From Pilaira anomala (taxonomy: Eukaryota; Mucoromycota; Mucoromycetes; Mucorales; Mucoraceae), in the NCBI GenBank assembly GCA_025716855.1, contig JAIXMQ010000130.1, forward strand, positions 1 to 39,543: 39,543 nucleotides of DNA, written 5' to 3'. Of the stretch, positions 13,341 to 24,390 are shown in pieces (position 1 is the stretch's first letter; each line of letters starts with the position of its first letter). The notes under the pieces are model-generated. The model did not search any database. It was not told the origin of the DNA and worked only from the letters and a program-made list of their open reading frames with translations. Both the position numbers and the translations under genes were made by a program.

Positions 13341-14576
13341 AGAGATGTGTTTATTGCTGAGTTGCGGTTAAATACGGCACCTTTGCTTCCGGTTTTAAAT
13401 CACTGCTTTTATTTCGATAAATTTAACAATTACAGTAAAGGGTATACAAGAAACGTGAGAATTAGAACTATTCATCAGCATTTTTTTTGGGAGTTTTACC
13501 CATACTAGGAATAGTTGTTTTACCTATTATATAAGTTTACAGAAAGCACCTTTTACATATGATATAAAGGAATATTTCGTTGTTACAATTTTTATGGTGT
13601 CATCGTTGATGTAAATACTTCTTCATAGCAAATATATGTATTGAACTAATTCCAAAGGCAAATAATATACTACACTAATTTGATAACATAGATGCCCTTA
13701 ATTGTCTCTATTTAAAACTGTTTGATTTCGTCTCATCCTATATTCTAGTAATTATGTAATTTATTTATTCATGCGTGCATCAAGTTTACTGCTTTCCTCT
13801 TAATTCGCTTTAGCTTCTTTTAGAAAGGTTTTGTATTCTCCAAATATTGACTACATCGTTGAACAAAGAAAAGTTTTGTTGGCAGTATATTAGTGTCATA
13901 CCTATACGTTAATTCTCTCATACTTTCTATGCATTTATGTAACTACCTATCTTCTTGAGAATTCCAACCAAATTCCTTAGTGTTTCACAATATTATGTAG
14001 CCTCCGGATTCATAGGGTTTTTGATCGTCCTGATATATAGAAAATAATCTCACACTAAGATCTACGGCATTCAAAGACAAGAAGTATTTTTGATTATATT
14101 ATGTAGTTATATTTTCGAAAGCTTTCTAGAATCTAACTACCACCACCAAGTATCAATAATTACGACCGCATCTTTTGATTTCAAACCTACATACTATATT
14201 ATAATAATAATGTTTTCGGATTGTCGCATGAAAAAGGGCCTCATTTTGAAACTTGACTTCAATAAGAAAAGGTGTAAAATAGAAGAAATTTTAATAACAG
14301 ATCAGCAATTATTATGGAAAAGCACCTAACTACATGGCTATATAGCAGTAAGCAGATCGGATACTCATCCGAATAATAATTTAAATATACAATGTTTTCT
14401 TTTTAAAAAAGAAAACGCATTAGACGGAGAAGATACAACAATAATAATAATAAAAAGGCGACAGACATCATTAAATTATGCAAAAAAAAAAAAAAAAAAA
14501 AAAAAAAACCAGGTTTAGATTTATACAAATGTTTATCAGCAATGTATTTTATTGAAATAGTCCACAAAAATTAAAT
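13266..14576. other. Intergenic region upstream of GGT and downstream of RPL12
   Basis: This holds the GGT promoter side, with an A28-type run at 13309-13337 that reads as a T tract on the GGT coding strand about 45 nt before its ATG. A second long A run lies at 14481-14508. Short frames at 13293-13508 and 14090-14329 lack protein features. I see no RNA gene or repeat family. Confidence 0.5.
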
Positions 14577-15373
14577 TTATTTCTCCTGTAAAAATAAAAA
14601 TAGTTTTAGTAAAATTGTTGTGTTGTTTATGAATATAAAATCAAACTTACGGGGATTTCAACTTCACCAGCATCAATAGCATGACAAAGATCCTTGGGGT
14701 TTTGACCATCGACAGTACAACCGACGGAGAAAGCAGTACCGAGGATTTCCTTGACAGTACCAGAGAGTTCACGAGCCAAAGACTTGAAACGCATGACACG
14801 GGCAATTTCAATGATTTCCTCAAGAGCAACGTTACCGGTGTGCTTGATGTTCTTTTCCTTCTTACGGTCACGGAGGGGTTCCTTAAGAGCCTTGATGACT
14901 AAAGAAGAAGCAGAGGGGACAACGGAAACTTGAGCTTGACGGTTTTGAATGGTCAATTGAACAGTGACACGAAGACCCTTCCAGTCCTTAGTACCCTTGG
15001 CGATATCTTCACCAACCTTCTTGGGAGACAAACCAAGAGGACCGATCTTGGGAGCTAAAATAATATAATGTCAATACCGTCATTTCATCTTCAAAACTCA
15101 TTGCAATAATTACCAAGAGCAGATGAAGCACCAACTTCACCACTATTATATATATAAATAAAAAAAAAAACAAAAAAAAACAAAGGTTGCATTAATAACA
15201 AGTTCTAATCGTGTTGTTCATTTCCATTTTTAATTAAAATTGGTAGACTGAATCCAATATAAAATTCCAATTCTCATTGTATTTGTGTATCTTTTAAAAA
15301 AAAAAAGTCGACTTTACCCAGTAGCACGGAGGTAGATAATCTTAACCTCAGAGGGATCGAACTTGGGAGGCAT
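14577..15373 (-). CDS. RPL12: 60S ribosomal protein L12 (uL11)
   Basis: This is a component of the large-subunit GTPase-associated centre, which binds the 25S rRNA stalk base and elongation factors. Four exons, 15373-15318, 15142-15114, 15054-14651 and 14585-14577, give 165 aa, the standard eukaryotic length. The N-terminus [19 protein letters not shown], followed by [20 protein letters not shown], is diagnostic. The L11 C-terminal RNA-binding block is present ([20 protein letters not shown]), with [16 protein letters not shown] near the end. The last exon is only 9 nt (Glu-Lys-stop). A non-coding intron is predicted in the 5' UTR at 15380-15440. Dense intron placement near the start is typical of fungal ribosomal protein genes. 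Confidence 0.97.
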
Positions 15374-15379
15374 TTTATA

Positions 15380-15440
15380 CTATAGTAATAAGTGATTAGG
15401 GCTTGGATGGATGGATTACATCTATGGTTGAGTATCTTAC
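15380..15440 (-). other. Predicted 5' UTR intron of RPL12
   Basis: On the minus strand a GTAAGATACT donor (first base 15440) and a TTACTATAG acceptor (last base 15380) bracket 61 nt. A branch-like CCTAATC sits about 20 nt before the acceptor. The spliced leader would place the acceptor 6 nt before the RPL12 ATG (TATAAA-ATG). The length and signals match the coding introns in this window. It is inferred from sequence only. Confidence 0.6.
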
Positions 15441-16130
15441 GTTGTTATAAAGAGAAAGTTTATCAAATCACAACCAATTTCATATTTAATAGTTTACCTC
15501 TGCAATAGCCCGCCGCACATCTGCTTTTTTTTTTTTAAAATGCCGAACATTTTTTTTTTTTCTTTAAGCTGTGTGTGTGGGGATAAATGTGAAATATCAG
15601 TACATATTGTGTTCCTAATTCATTCCAAGTACAATGCTTTTAACAATATAAGCCTCAAGTTTAGAGATAGTTGACCATTTGAATTTTTAAACAGAAAATT
15701 TGGACTATAGAATGAGTTATATTCTATATTTCAGAATAAAAGCACAATAATGCAGGTACAAATTATGTTCAGTTCGTTTATTGACACGTTTATTTAAATG
15801 CTCTTAAATGCGCTCACACCGAGCAAGATGACCTCAAAATATAACAAAAAAAAAAAAAAGGTTTAGCTAATGTTAGTGTGTACACAATAAGTGCAACGTG
15901 TAACATACAATGCATTTTTCTTTGAAACATCTGTCAAAATAAAATTGTGGCTTATACATAATTATGGTACAACAGAAACGTAGCAGCAAATTTATTATAT
16001 TAAACAAAAAAAAGAGGATTCGATATGAACATGCGGGTGGGAGTGAAAAAAAAAAGAGGTGGTTGTTAAAAAATAAAATGGAAATTGGGAGTGTGAGTTA
16101 AGAAAAATAAATTTTGTGAGTGAAATTGTG

Positions 16131-16174
<44 letters not shown>

Positions 16175-16307
16175 ATTGTGAGAGAGAATGGAGAAAATTG
16201 AAAAAAAAAAAAAAAAAAAAAAATGAAAAAAGTCGATGTAAACTAATTTTATATCTAAGTTACTTTTTTTTTTTAATTTTTTTTTTTTTTATATATACGT
16301 TTCTTGT
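15441..16307. other. RPL12 promoter side and NOP56 3' flank
   Basis: Upstream of RPL12 there is a locally GC-rich patch at about 15502-15525 (gcaatagcccgccgcacatc), flanked by T runs at 15524-15535 and 15551-15562. This is a plausible core promoter/UPS for a ribosomal protein gene. The remainder is A/T-rich and ends in T runs next to the NOP56 stop codon. No coding feature is seen. Confidence 0.45.
16127..16174. repeat. (TG)n microsatellite with CG interruptions
   Basis: A TG dinucleotide run of about 48 nt is broken by single CG steps, followed by an A23-type run at 16201-16223. It lies in the 3' flank of NOP56. An open frame through it encodes only a Cys-Val repeat and is not a gene. Confidence 0.9.
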
Positions 16308-17985
16308 TTAATCCTTGTTCTTCTTTTCCTTTTTCTCCTTCTTTTCCTTCTTCTCCTTCTTCTCCTTCTTATCCTTCTTTTCCTTCTTCTCCTTCTTTGA
16401 CTTCTTGGGTACATTCTCTTCATCATCATCTTCAGCGCGTGCTCTCTTCTCACCGACAACGACAACAGGTGCATCATCTTCTAATTCCAAATCGTTCATG
16501 ACCTTCTTCATAACATCAATGTTCTTTTCGGGAAGAGAACCACTATCGAAGAATTCAAGACGTTCTTCAACTTGCTTCTTAAGAGCTTGACCAAACTTAT
16601 CAGTTGGGTTATCAGAGAAACAATCGATACGAGAAGCAACTGTACACTTATTGGCGAGATAACGAGAGATTCTACCCTTGTTCTTTTGACCAGCACGACC
16701 AATGAAAGAAGAATGATAGATTAAACCATACTTGGGAGTGTTACCCTTAGTCTTCAAAGCTCTGAAAAGGGCCTTTTCAGCACCTAAAATTTGAAGAGTA
16801 GAAGCAGGGTATTTGGCCAAGTTAGTTAAAGAACCAGCTTGAGAAATCAAACGAGCACCAACAACTTCACCAATTAAAGCAGCCAAGTTAGGAGCAACAT
16901 AGTTCATCTTGGTAACAAGATAACCATGAAGTTTCTTACGGTATTCAGCGAGACTGATAACACGATCAGCAAAGTTTTGAATGTTGATCATATCAATAGG
17001 AGAAATATCAGTACCCATAGAAGCACGAGCAGCATCTAAAATTTGTTGAGCAATGGTTTCATCACCATCAACAATTTCGGTCATAGCTTCAAGGTTTTCT
17101 TCAGAAAGGTCAGATTTGTTCTTGACAACCTTGATAAGCTTAGCATATTTGTAGTTATCGCTAACAATCTTGACCATTTCAGGGAAATGCCAAGAATACC
17201 ATTCTCTATAATAATTGTTTAGTAAAACGATCATTATATATATATATATGTATGTTTGTATGTATATTTACTTGACACGCATGGCGAAGGTGTTGACATC
17301 CTTGTCCATTTGATCCAATAAAGCAATGGCTTGAATGATCATGTTATCGGCACGGTTAACGTTGAACTTAACCTTACAACGAGAGTAACTGTGACCAAGA
17401 CCGAGTTGAGCCTTTTCCAAATCACCAGTCTTTAATTGACCTAACAACTTGTCAGCCCAAAGACGAATGCCACGGATCAATTCTTGAACCATTTCATCGG
17501 AAACACATTCAACCTTGAGTTCACTCTTAATAGCACCAGCTAAATTCTTCTCACCAACACCGAGAACAAACTTGGACTTCTTGTCAATCTTGGGAAGGTT
17601 CATTTCCAAGAAAGCCTTCAAGGAAGGGTTGACAATACCTAGAGAAAAAAAAAAAAAAAAAAGTTAGATTTTTGACACATGCCAAAAAAAAAAAAAGAAG
17701 AAAATTTTTTATTACCTTCAGAAATATCGTTAGCGTTCTCTAAAGCATCGGCAGCACTCTTGAAAGGAGCAAAAGACTTGAGCTTAAGCATCTTACTAAA
17801 CTTGGAGAGATCAGTGATTGAGTTTTGAACAGATTCCAACTTGGAACCGATCTCTTCGGATTGAAGGCGCTCAAAGAGAGAATAGCCAGAAGCTGTCTCG
17901 AACAAAACGTAGTTGACCTAAGGTGTTTACTTTTTGTTTAGTTGCCAAGTTTTCACTTTCCTTTTTTTTTTTTTTTTGTTACCAT
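16308..17985 (-). CDS. NOP56: Nucleolar protein 56, box C/D snoRNP core
   Basis: NOP56 pairs with NOP58 on box C/D snoRNAs, holds fibrillarin and acts in 2'-O-methylation and pre-rRNA processing in the nucleolus. Exons are 17985-17983 (ATG only), 17917-17716, 17638-17272 and 17205-16308, giving 489 aa. The N-terminus reads [17 protein letters not shown]. The NOP56-type strings [31 protein letters not shown] and [17 protein letters not shown] favour NOP56 over NOP58. The Nop domain follows ([51 protein letters not shown]). Residues after about 430 form an acidic patch and then a long KKEKKD-type Lys/Glu tail, usual for the family. No other in-frame ATG precedes the conserved N-terminus, which is why I accept the ATG|GTAACA split with its 65-nt intron ending CCTTAG. 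Confidence 0.96.
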
Positions 17986-18258
17986 TGAAGTTTTATTAAA
18001 AAAAATAAAGAGAAGAGGTTTCTTAAAATATGAAAAAAAAAACTTTTTGTTGACTTCTAATTCCCTCCTAGACTTTGAAATAACGAGCCAAAAAGGTAAA
18101 GAAAAAATACACAGGAAAAAAAAAAAAAGAGACATTTGGTGGCGTTGTGGGACTGTTATTCTTTTTAAAATTGTTAAAATTCAATTGGCTTATTAAATTC
18201 GATCTTTCTATTTTAATGCAATTCCCCAAACTTTTTTTATTTTGTTACATTTCGTATA

Positions 18259-19467
18259 TCACCCTTTTTTTGTTTCTTTATTATGCATATTGATTTTGCC
18301 TCGCCACATATTCAACTTCTCTTTAAAGTCATTACTAATCTAATCGAGTGAATACAGAGATTATTCTCTTTATTTTATTTTGTTTTTTTTTTTTTTAATT
18401 TTTAGAGTCAACATGGCATACCTTTTTTTGATGTGATTTAGTTTCTGATGATACAGTCTATATTGTTATAATTTGTTATTTTCCATATTCTTTTCTTTTT
18501 TTTTTTTTAAAAAAAAAAAAAAATAATGTAATAGAGTTTTACCTTTCTTAAATAGTTTGGTGTAGATGGTTTAGTGATTCTGGACGATGACTTTGTAGGA
18601 TTTGTTGTAGTGATAGCAGTCTTCGAAGTTTTATTTCTGTTATCATGAGTAGTTACATCTTGTCTTGTGCCTGAATTATGACTTTTGTTACTTTGAGATG
18701 AGGTAGTAGTAGATGATGATGGTGATTGATGAGGTACCTAAACAAAACAAAAACAAAAAATGTTGGTTCATTTGTATATTCAATCAAAACTTGAAATACA
18801 TTACAACATGTCCTCGCTTATTTGATCCATTACCAAGTCCTTTTTCAAATAATTTAATGCGTGCTGCCATCGTAACATAAGTATCCTCTGAACCCATTTC
18901 AGACTTGATATCTTCAATCGCATTGATGTTAGTAGTTGCTTTGTATTTAGGTATTTTAGATACTCCAACACGTTTCTACATATAAAATTTCATGTCTAAA
19001 TAAATAAATAATAAAAAAATAGAAAAATCTGATATAAATATACATACAGTAATACCACCACGAGAACGAGGTCCTAACGCATTACGTTGGTCTTTTGCAG
19101 AATGAACCTTGCCTACGTATGAAGAAGTAGACTGCATATAACGAGGTAAACTTTTCTGTTGTTTTTCTGGTTTAGGTGAGGCGCTTGGTTTTGGGATCTC
19201 TGTCTCATCAACTTCTCTACTGGTATTTGAGGTTGATTGTCTCCATTCTCCACGATCCTCATTCTTCAATTCATAAGCTGAATATCTTTCGCTTTCAAAT
19301 ATTTTAGTTTCATTGTTTGTAGTATTTAAGGGACTATTTAATTTGTCAGTCGACTTTTTTGTGCCCTCCCTGGGTGGTGAATCAATTAAGTAAGACTTAT
19401 ATCTTTCAGCATACCTGTTGGAGGCACGTAAAGGACTAGCATTCTCTCTAGAAGGTGAAACGGACAT
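18259..19467 (-). CDS. Uncharacterised basic, Ser/Thr-rich protein
   Basis: Five exons, 19467-19048, 18975-18805, 18737-18543, 18457-18422 and 18339-18259, are all in phase 0 and give 300 aa. The start MSVSPSRENASPLRASNRYAE is the first Met after an acceptor-like CAG. I do not recognise the family. Visible features are a basic, Ser/Pro-rich N-terminal third with SP sites (possible CDK/MAPK targets) and the block LPRYMQSTSSYVGKVHSAKD. There is a short helical segment TYVTMAARIKLFEKGLGNG and an SSRITKPSTPNYLRKV stretch. The conserved-looking C-terminus is NDFKEKLNMWRGKINMHNKE. It is largely disordered, with no membrane segment or signal peptide. Two ACGCGT boxes lie 109-130 bp upstream, which suggests cell-cycle (G1/S) expression. 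A microtubule, septum or spindle-associated scaffold would fit, but that is a guess. All splice sites are canonical. Confidence 0.75.
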
Positions 19468-19849
19468 TGGCAACAATCTGTTTTGTTTTTTTTTTTTAAA
19501 AAAAAAAAAAGGGGGAAAAAAAAAAAGAACTGAATTTAATTTATTTTATTTTATTTTGGCTCCCACGTACAGAGAACGCGTATAACGCGGCACGCGTACC
19601 TCCTCTAAAAGTTCATGTGACTTGACATTTTAAATCATGAAAATTGAAGCAAATTTGTGTCAATTAACATTAAAACGTTTATGTTATCATTTCAAATTGG
19701 TTTATGTAAACAGTTAATATTTAGTTAAACAGTAGTAGTGTCATTTTATTTATTTTTTAAAGAATATAAAATTTTATGCTTGTCAGTGACAAATTCAAAA
19801 AGTAAAATGTCTACGGCTGAGGTTCAATAATTTTCATACCTAAATCAAC

Positions 19850-19883
<34 letters not shown>

Positions 19884-19909
19884 TATTATTTTAAACAATC
19901 TTCATCATA
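19468..19909. promoter_or_regulatory. Divergent promoter with two ACGCGT (MCB-like) boxes
   Basis: This 442-bp gap separates the unidentified 300-aa gene (-) from the UPF0538 gene (+). Two perfect ACGCGT palindromes lie at 19576-19581 and 19592-19597, with a further CGCG between them (aacgcgg at 19584-19590). CpG-containing words are rare in this AT-rich DNA, so the cluster stands out. ACGCGT is the MluI cell-cycle box bound by MBF-type factors in ascomycete yeasts; its use in this lineage is inferred. A T run of about 28 nt (19852-19880) sits just upstream of the UPF0538 ATG. Confidence 0.6.
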
Positions 19910-20577
19910 ATGTCTGACGTCGAAGATCTTACTAACCTTGCCAAACCTACTACTGATGCTACTATAACTGTTCGTTGTATTAAAAACTTTGAGTACCGTA
20001 CTTGTAAGAATCTTGTACTTCAACACGTTAATCTCGAAACATGTACAGTTGGCGACTTGAAGAAGTTGGTGATGGAAAGTAAGTAGACTTTTTTTCCAGC
20101 GAATAATTCTTTTTAAAAAAAAAAAAAACTTTCTGCTTAGAAATTCACTCCCAGTCTGGTTGGAAGCCATATTTAAATGTCAAATTCGGTAAAAAAAAAA
20201 GATAGTCTATACCAAAAAAAAATATTGATTCACCTTTAAATAGATACACTTAAGGTTTACACAGTTGCTCACGGACATAAGGTAATTGTGAAAAAAAAAA
20301 AATGTTTATATTTGTATAGAAAAAAAGATACTAAGGATATCTTTTTAAGACTATGAATTTAATTATAAACATTGAGGACGACGACAAGTTAATTCTCGCT
20401 GATGATTCTGCCGTTTTAGCATGGCAAGGGATTGGTATGTTGAATATATTCTGACTGTAAAAAATTACTTTTTTTAATTGTTTCTCCCTAATTTTAGAAA
20501 ACGAAACCGAGTTATCTTTCTTTGTAATGCAAGACTACCAGCAATTTAAACTTCACCCTGATACAATGAAGTGGTAA
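19910..20577 (+). CDS. UPF0538 family protein (C2orf76 homologue)
   Basis: Five small exons, 19910-20078, 20141-20188, 20244-20281, 20350-20434 and 20498-20577, join in frame to 139 aa. The protein has a ubiquitin-like beta-grasp look. It begins ATITVRCIKNFEYRTCKNLV, continues LETCTVGDLKKLVME, then the block LKVYTVAHGHKTMNLIINIE, an acidic DDDKLIL strand and the ending GIENETELSFFVMQDYQQF. These strings match my recollection of the conserved UPF0538/C2orf76 family, whose function is unknown. There is no signal peptide or membrane segment, so it is probably cytosolic. The introns are 47-68 nt and A/T-run rich, and none of the exons is long enough to be seen as an ORF on its own. It shares its upstream region with the divergent 300-aa gene. 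Confidence 0.82.
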
Positions 20578-20811
20578 ACTATTTATATAATGTTAAAAAC
20601 ATAATAAAAATAAATTGGCTTTCAGCGTCATAATTTTCCATTTATAGCTCTTTTTTTTTCTTAACAAAGATACCTCGTGTTCAATTACTACCTGGAAAAA
20701 AAAAAGGCCATATTAATTATAAATATGCCTTATAAGTTCATTTTATTTCTGTTTTCTTCTTTACTCTCGTCCCTCTTTTCTTTCCTTTCCTTTCCTTTCC
20801 CTCCTAAAACT

Positions 20812-22561
20812 ATGCGCGTCCTGTCATTCATTACCGCAGCCGCTGCACTTGCATCCACCGTAGTTGCAAATACCGAAACCAGCTTGCTCACTTACACTGT
20901 TTCTTGTAAGACTACTTATATTGTCCAAAATGGTGATACCGTAAGTCTTTTCTTTTCTTTTTTTTAAATGGTAATACACATATACTTACTCAATTGATTT
21001 TCTAACTACAGTGTAGTAAGATTGGTAAAAACTTCAACATTTATACCAGCAAAATTAAAAAATGGAACCCTTCCAGTAAGAACAATAAATTACATTCGTC
21101 TTATCACATATGTTATTAATTTTTTTTTCTTCTTCTCTCATTAGTTAATGCTGGATGTACCAACTTGTACATTGATCAAATCCTTTGTCTTAGGTATGTT
21201 TAATACCCTGCCCTATCATTTTTTTTTTTTAAAAAAAAAATAGCATACGATTAATCTATCATTTAAATGAGTTCTAATAATGTATGCTAATTTTTTTTTT
21301 TTAGCGCTCCTACAACTCAATCAAGCGCCGTTGTCATCGGTACGAGTACTACCCGTCCTTCTACCTCCACGAAAACATCATCTGTTACTGCAACTACTAC
21401 TGTTCTCACACTTGCAGGCTCTCAATGTACTACCAATGATGATTGCGCTGGTACTCGGTAAGTTTTATTCATGAATCAAATGATATATATATATATATAT
21501 ATATATAATGAAATTAAATATTCTTCCTCCTCCTTTATATATATATATATATATATATTAGTTGTTGTAATCTTTTTACCAATCAATGTGTACTTGATCC
21601 TAATGGTACTATCTGTGACATTATTCCCACAGGTAATGGTGCTGCTCAGCCAACATCCAGCTCTGATGCCACTAGCTGTTATGCCGGTTCATACGGTTTA
21701 AGAAAAGGTGATGGTTACAACGGATACTGCTGTAAAGATCAATCCGATTGCTTAGACGATTGTCTTAACGGCTCTTGTAACGGACCTGTGAATACAAAAA
21801 CCACCAGTACTGCAAAAAAAACCAGTACCACTATTAAAAAAACTACTACTACCGCTACCAGCCCTACAACCACTGCTAATCCTGACACTTGTTATCCCGG
21901 TTCATTTGGTTTGAGAAATGGTGATGGTTACAGAGGATATTGTTGCAAGGATCAATCTGATTGTAAGGATGATTGTATCAAGGGATCATGTAATGGACCT
22001 GTCAATACCAAAACTAGCTCTATCTCTGTCACTAAGACTGTTATCAAGACAACCACTACTGCCGCTACTCCCACCAGTGCACCTACCGGATTAACCGTTC
22101 AAATTAGTTCTAGTAAAGATTTCTGTCTCTTTTTACCTCCTTCTCCTGGCAACAAGGTTGATAACGGCGGAAAGCAAGATATTGATGCTATTGCCAATTC
22201 TGAAAAGTTCGCTGTTGCCTTCTGTACTAAACCTAATATTAATGCGCCTGGTGCTGGTCTTTTACCTGATGGATTCATCACAAAAGCTACTTACCAAACT
22301 AATTCCGCTGCCGGATTCGTACAGGTTCGTGGTAGCATCGATATTGCTGCCTATAGTTTGAGTCCTAAGGATGAAGGTGGACAGTATGATGATCATGGTG
22401 CTGGTTCTCCTCCTTTATCTACTTGTGCTGGTTACCCATACTATGTTTCTTTAATTGAGCCCAACACAGCTACGTTCTGTATTCGCTGTTGCGAAACTTA
22501 TAATGATTGTCATGCTGGTAGAAGTGCCTACGGATGTGATCGTGTTGTTCCTGCTCTTTAG
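20812..22561 (+). CDS. Secreted LysM protein with tandem Cys-rich modules and a MAS-like C-terminal domain
   Basis: Five exons, 20812-20940, 21012-21075, 21145-21193, 21305-21457 and 21562-22561, give 464 aa. The start at 20812 is chosen because MRVLSFITAAAALASTVVA is a clean signal peptide; an in-frame Met at 20677 would bury it. Residues about 28-80 form a LysM domain (YIVQNGDTCSKIGKNFNIYT, then KKWNPSINAGCTNLYIDQIL), which binds chitin or peptidoglycan-type glycans. A Thr/Ser-rich linker follows, then a small CC module (about residues 118-150). Next come two near-identical 38-43-residue Cys-rich modules at about 171-208 and 242-279 (CYxGSxGLRxGDGYxGYCCK..., DQSDC..DDC...GSCNGPV) joined by a Thr/Lys linker. 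The last 155 residues (FCLFLPPSPG, LLPDGFITKATY, GGQYDDHGAGSPP, FCIRCCETYNDCHAGRS) resemble the fungal macrophage-activating glycoprotein domain. It is probably a heavily O-glycosylated wall or secreted protein. Introns 1-3 carry T runs and intron 4 is made largely of (TA)n. Confidence 0.9.
21482..21560. repeat. (TA)n tracts filling LysM-gene intron 4
   Basis: Two TA dinucleotide runs (about 21483-21507 and 21536-21558) flank a short CT-rich stretch within the intron 21458-21561. They are self-complementary and could pair in the pre-mRNA, bringing donor and acceptor together. The TTAG acceptor directly follows the second run. Confidence 0.85.
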
Positions 22562-23842
22562 ATAGTGATCTTATTATTTGTAAGAATTACACACACACAC
22601 ACACACACAAGTTAGAAGTTTAATCATATTAAAATAAGATATATGTACTAAAAGTAATAAATAATGTTCTTACATTTTTCAACTTTAAGTAGCTTGGCTA
22701 TTGCTATATACTGCCGCTCATAAACAAAACATAGAGATAATAATAACTAATTATCAAGACATACAGTTATCTCCTTAATTTTATCTTTCATTATCATCTT
22801 TTTCGTATTTTCTTTTATAATGCTTAGCTATAAAATTTTATAAAATTGGTTAACTATATTTATTATTCACAAAACATATCCTCTGACTTCCTTAAATATG
22901 TAAAACTTATTTGTAATGTAAATACCATGCAAGCCGATGAATACGAGATTAAAAAAAACATACATTTGTTCTTCACTATGAACCTACAATGCTTTCAGTG
23001 TTAATTGGTTACCAGCCAATCAGAAAAAAAGGATTTTTTTTTTTTCAACCGGTCCATCATTTCACTGCTTTAAAAAATCCAAAACTCATTAGCGTTTTAT
23101 TATTTATGGTTGAAGATATAACCAGAGAACAAGCATTATGCATTTTCTTTTGCTTGGAGTACACTGTGAATCTAACATAATCATAGCACTGAAAAAAGCA
23201 GAAATGGTTAAAGACGTCGATGTTTGCTTCGAAGAAAATCCATATGAACCCCTGCTAACTACATTGTAATGAAAGAATCAATTCAAATCCTTTGAAATAT
23301 AAAAGATATCGTAGCAGTTTTGTGGTGATCTAGCATAGTAAATAAAGCAGTAAGGCTACATTATCCAGATACTGGGATTAGTTAAATATCTAATAAAATA
23401 TTTAGGAAGTTTATTATTGAATCATGAAAATATATATATAAGATAAAGATGTTGATTCACACACTAAACTAGTATGAAATATACATAGAAACAGATAACA
23501 TACTAGTATAAACCCTATTATGATATCCTATATATAACTCAGTAGTCTGTAAAATAAAAGAAATATAAATACTCTCCCAGATTTTAGAATAGATACAATC
23601 TCTCTCTCACTTTTATTCTTCCCTTTTTACATTTAATAAACACTTGTAAACCGTCTCAAACTACTTATCTAGTTTTTATATCTTTTATTTCTATTATCTA
23701 TTTTATATCATAACAAGCTTTGCATTTGGTAGAAAACCATGCAGATCAGAAAGCTCAAGTTTTGTAATTTAAAAAGTCGTTTTTTTCCTAAATAAAAGTA
23801 TAACTCTTCTTATACATATCTATTTGCCCCCCCCCCTTTGTT
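22562..23842. other. Intergenic, A/T-rich, no gene recognised
   Basis: This follows the LysM gene. It has an (AC)9 microsatellite at about 22589-22608, probable poly(A)-type AATAAT strings near 22660, a (TA) run at 23430-23440 and a rare C10 homopolymer at 23827-23836. The frame 22989-23180 lacks protein-like features. No remnant of a transposase or RNA gene is visible before the decayed ORF begins at 23843. Confidence 0.5.
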
Positions 23843-24390
23843 TTACAGCTGGGCGGCAACTATAAACAGCTTGATATCTTCAGGATTGTTCAGCAATTGG
23901 GAACTATCAAAATACTAGAATTGATTTTCATAAAAGAAGTGATCAATAAATGCTTTTTGGAGGCTTGTGTTGTTTCTGGATACAAAAATTTTTGTAAGTT
24001 TATGCTCTTTGTTACCTTAAAACAGTTGCTTAAGATCTGTACAGTTAGTTGTGAAGCCAGCATAATCAATTGATATAGGATTTTTGTTTACATAAATTTT
24101 TTAAAAAATCTTCTGTGTTTCCATGACCGTTGGTCAGTTGCGATAATATTTCTTTCACATCTTTTCCATACGTTTAGAAAAAATGGTTGCTTTGCGGTAC
24201 TGAGTGTGGAGAAACAAAGACCTTGTATCTACTAGAGATCTTTTAAATAATAAATATCAACCACCTTTTGTAAGCAAAGGACTCTATTTGCTGTATTGCC
24301 GAAGGATCTTCTGCAATAGCCAATTATTTGGTATCCTTCTTTCTTCATGTCATTTATTGTTTTATGGTGATTCGGTAACACATCGACGCC
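23843..24390 (-). pseudogene. Decayed ORF of unknown family, next to the 51-bp array
   Basis: Reading the minus strand from about 24390 gives pieces of one protein in different frames. The first runs from the Met at 24348 (MKKEGYQIIGYCRRSFGNTA, NRVLCLQKVV) to a stop near 24230. Then comes VFVSPHSVPQSNHFF, stop, TYGKDVKEILSQLTNGHGNT and EDFLKNLCKQ. Next is ISIDYAGFTTNCTDLKQLF, stop, KLTKIFVSRNN. The last piece is FDSSQLLNNPEDIKLFIVAA, ending at a stop at 23843-23845. The pieces are protein-like, collinear and separated by stops and frameshifts, so this is a broken gene. I cannot name the family. IIGYCRRS resembles the start of a serine-recombinase fold, but no catalytic context supports that. 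I have an unverified impression that similar ORFs are repeated in Mucorales genomes. Its 5' end abuts the palindromic array. Confidence 0.65.

Noticed and set aside
16289..16590. ORFs antisense to the NOP56 Lys/Glu tail (Ser/Phe-rich or Arg-rich)
   Set aside because: They are simple-sequence shadows of the repetitive AAG/GAG codons in the tail.
16308..17985. NOP58 as the identity instead of NOP56
   Set aside because: [25 protein letters not shown] and [18 protein letters not shown] follow the NOP56 pattern, and the Lys/Glu tail length fits NOP56.
20677..20967. Upstream in-frame Met for the LysM gene
   Set aside because: It would put about 45 hydrophobic, low-complexity residues before a clean signal peptide and crosses a CTTTC-rich promoter-like tract; the start at 20812 is better.
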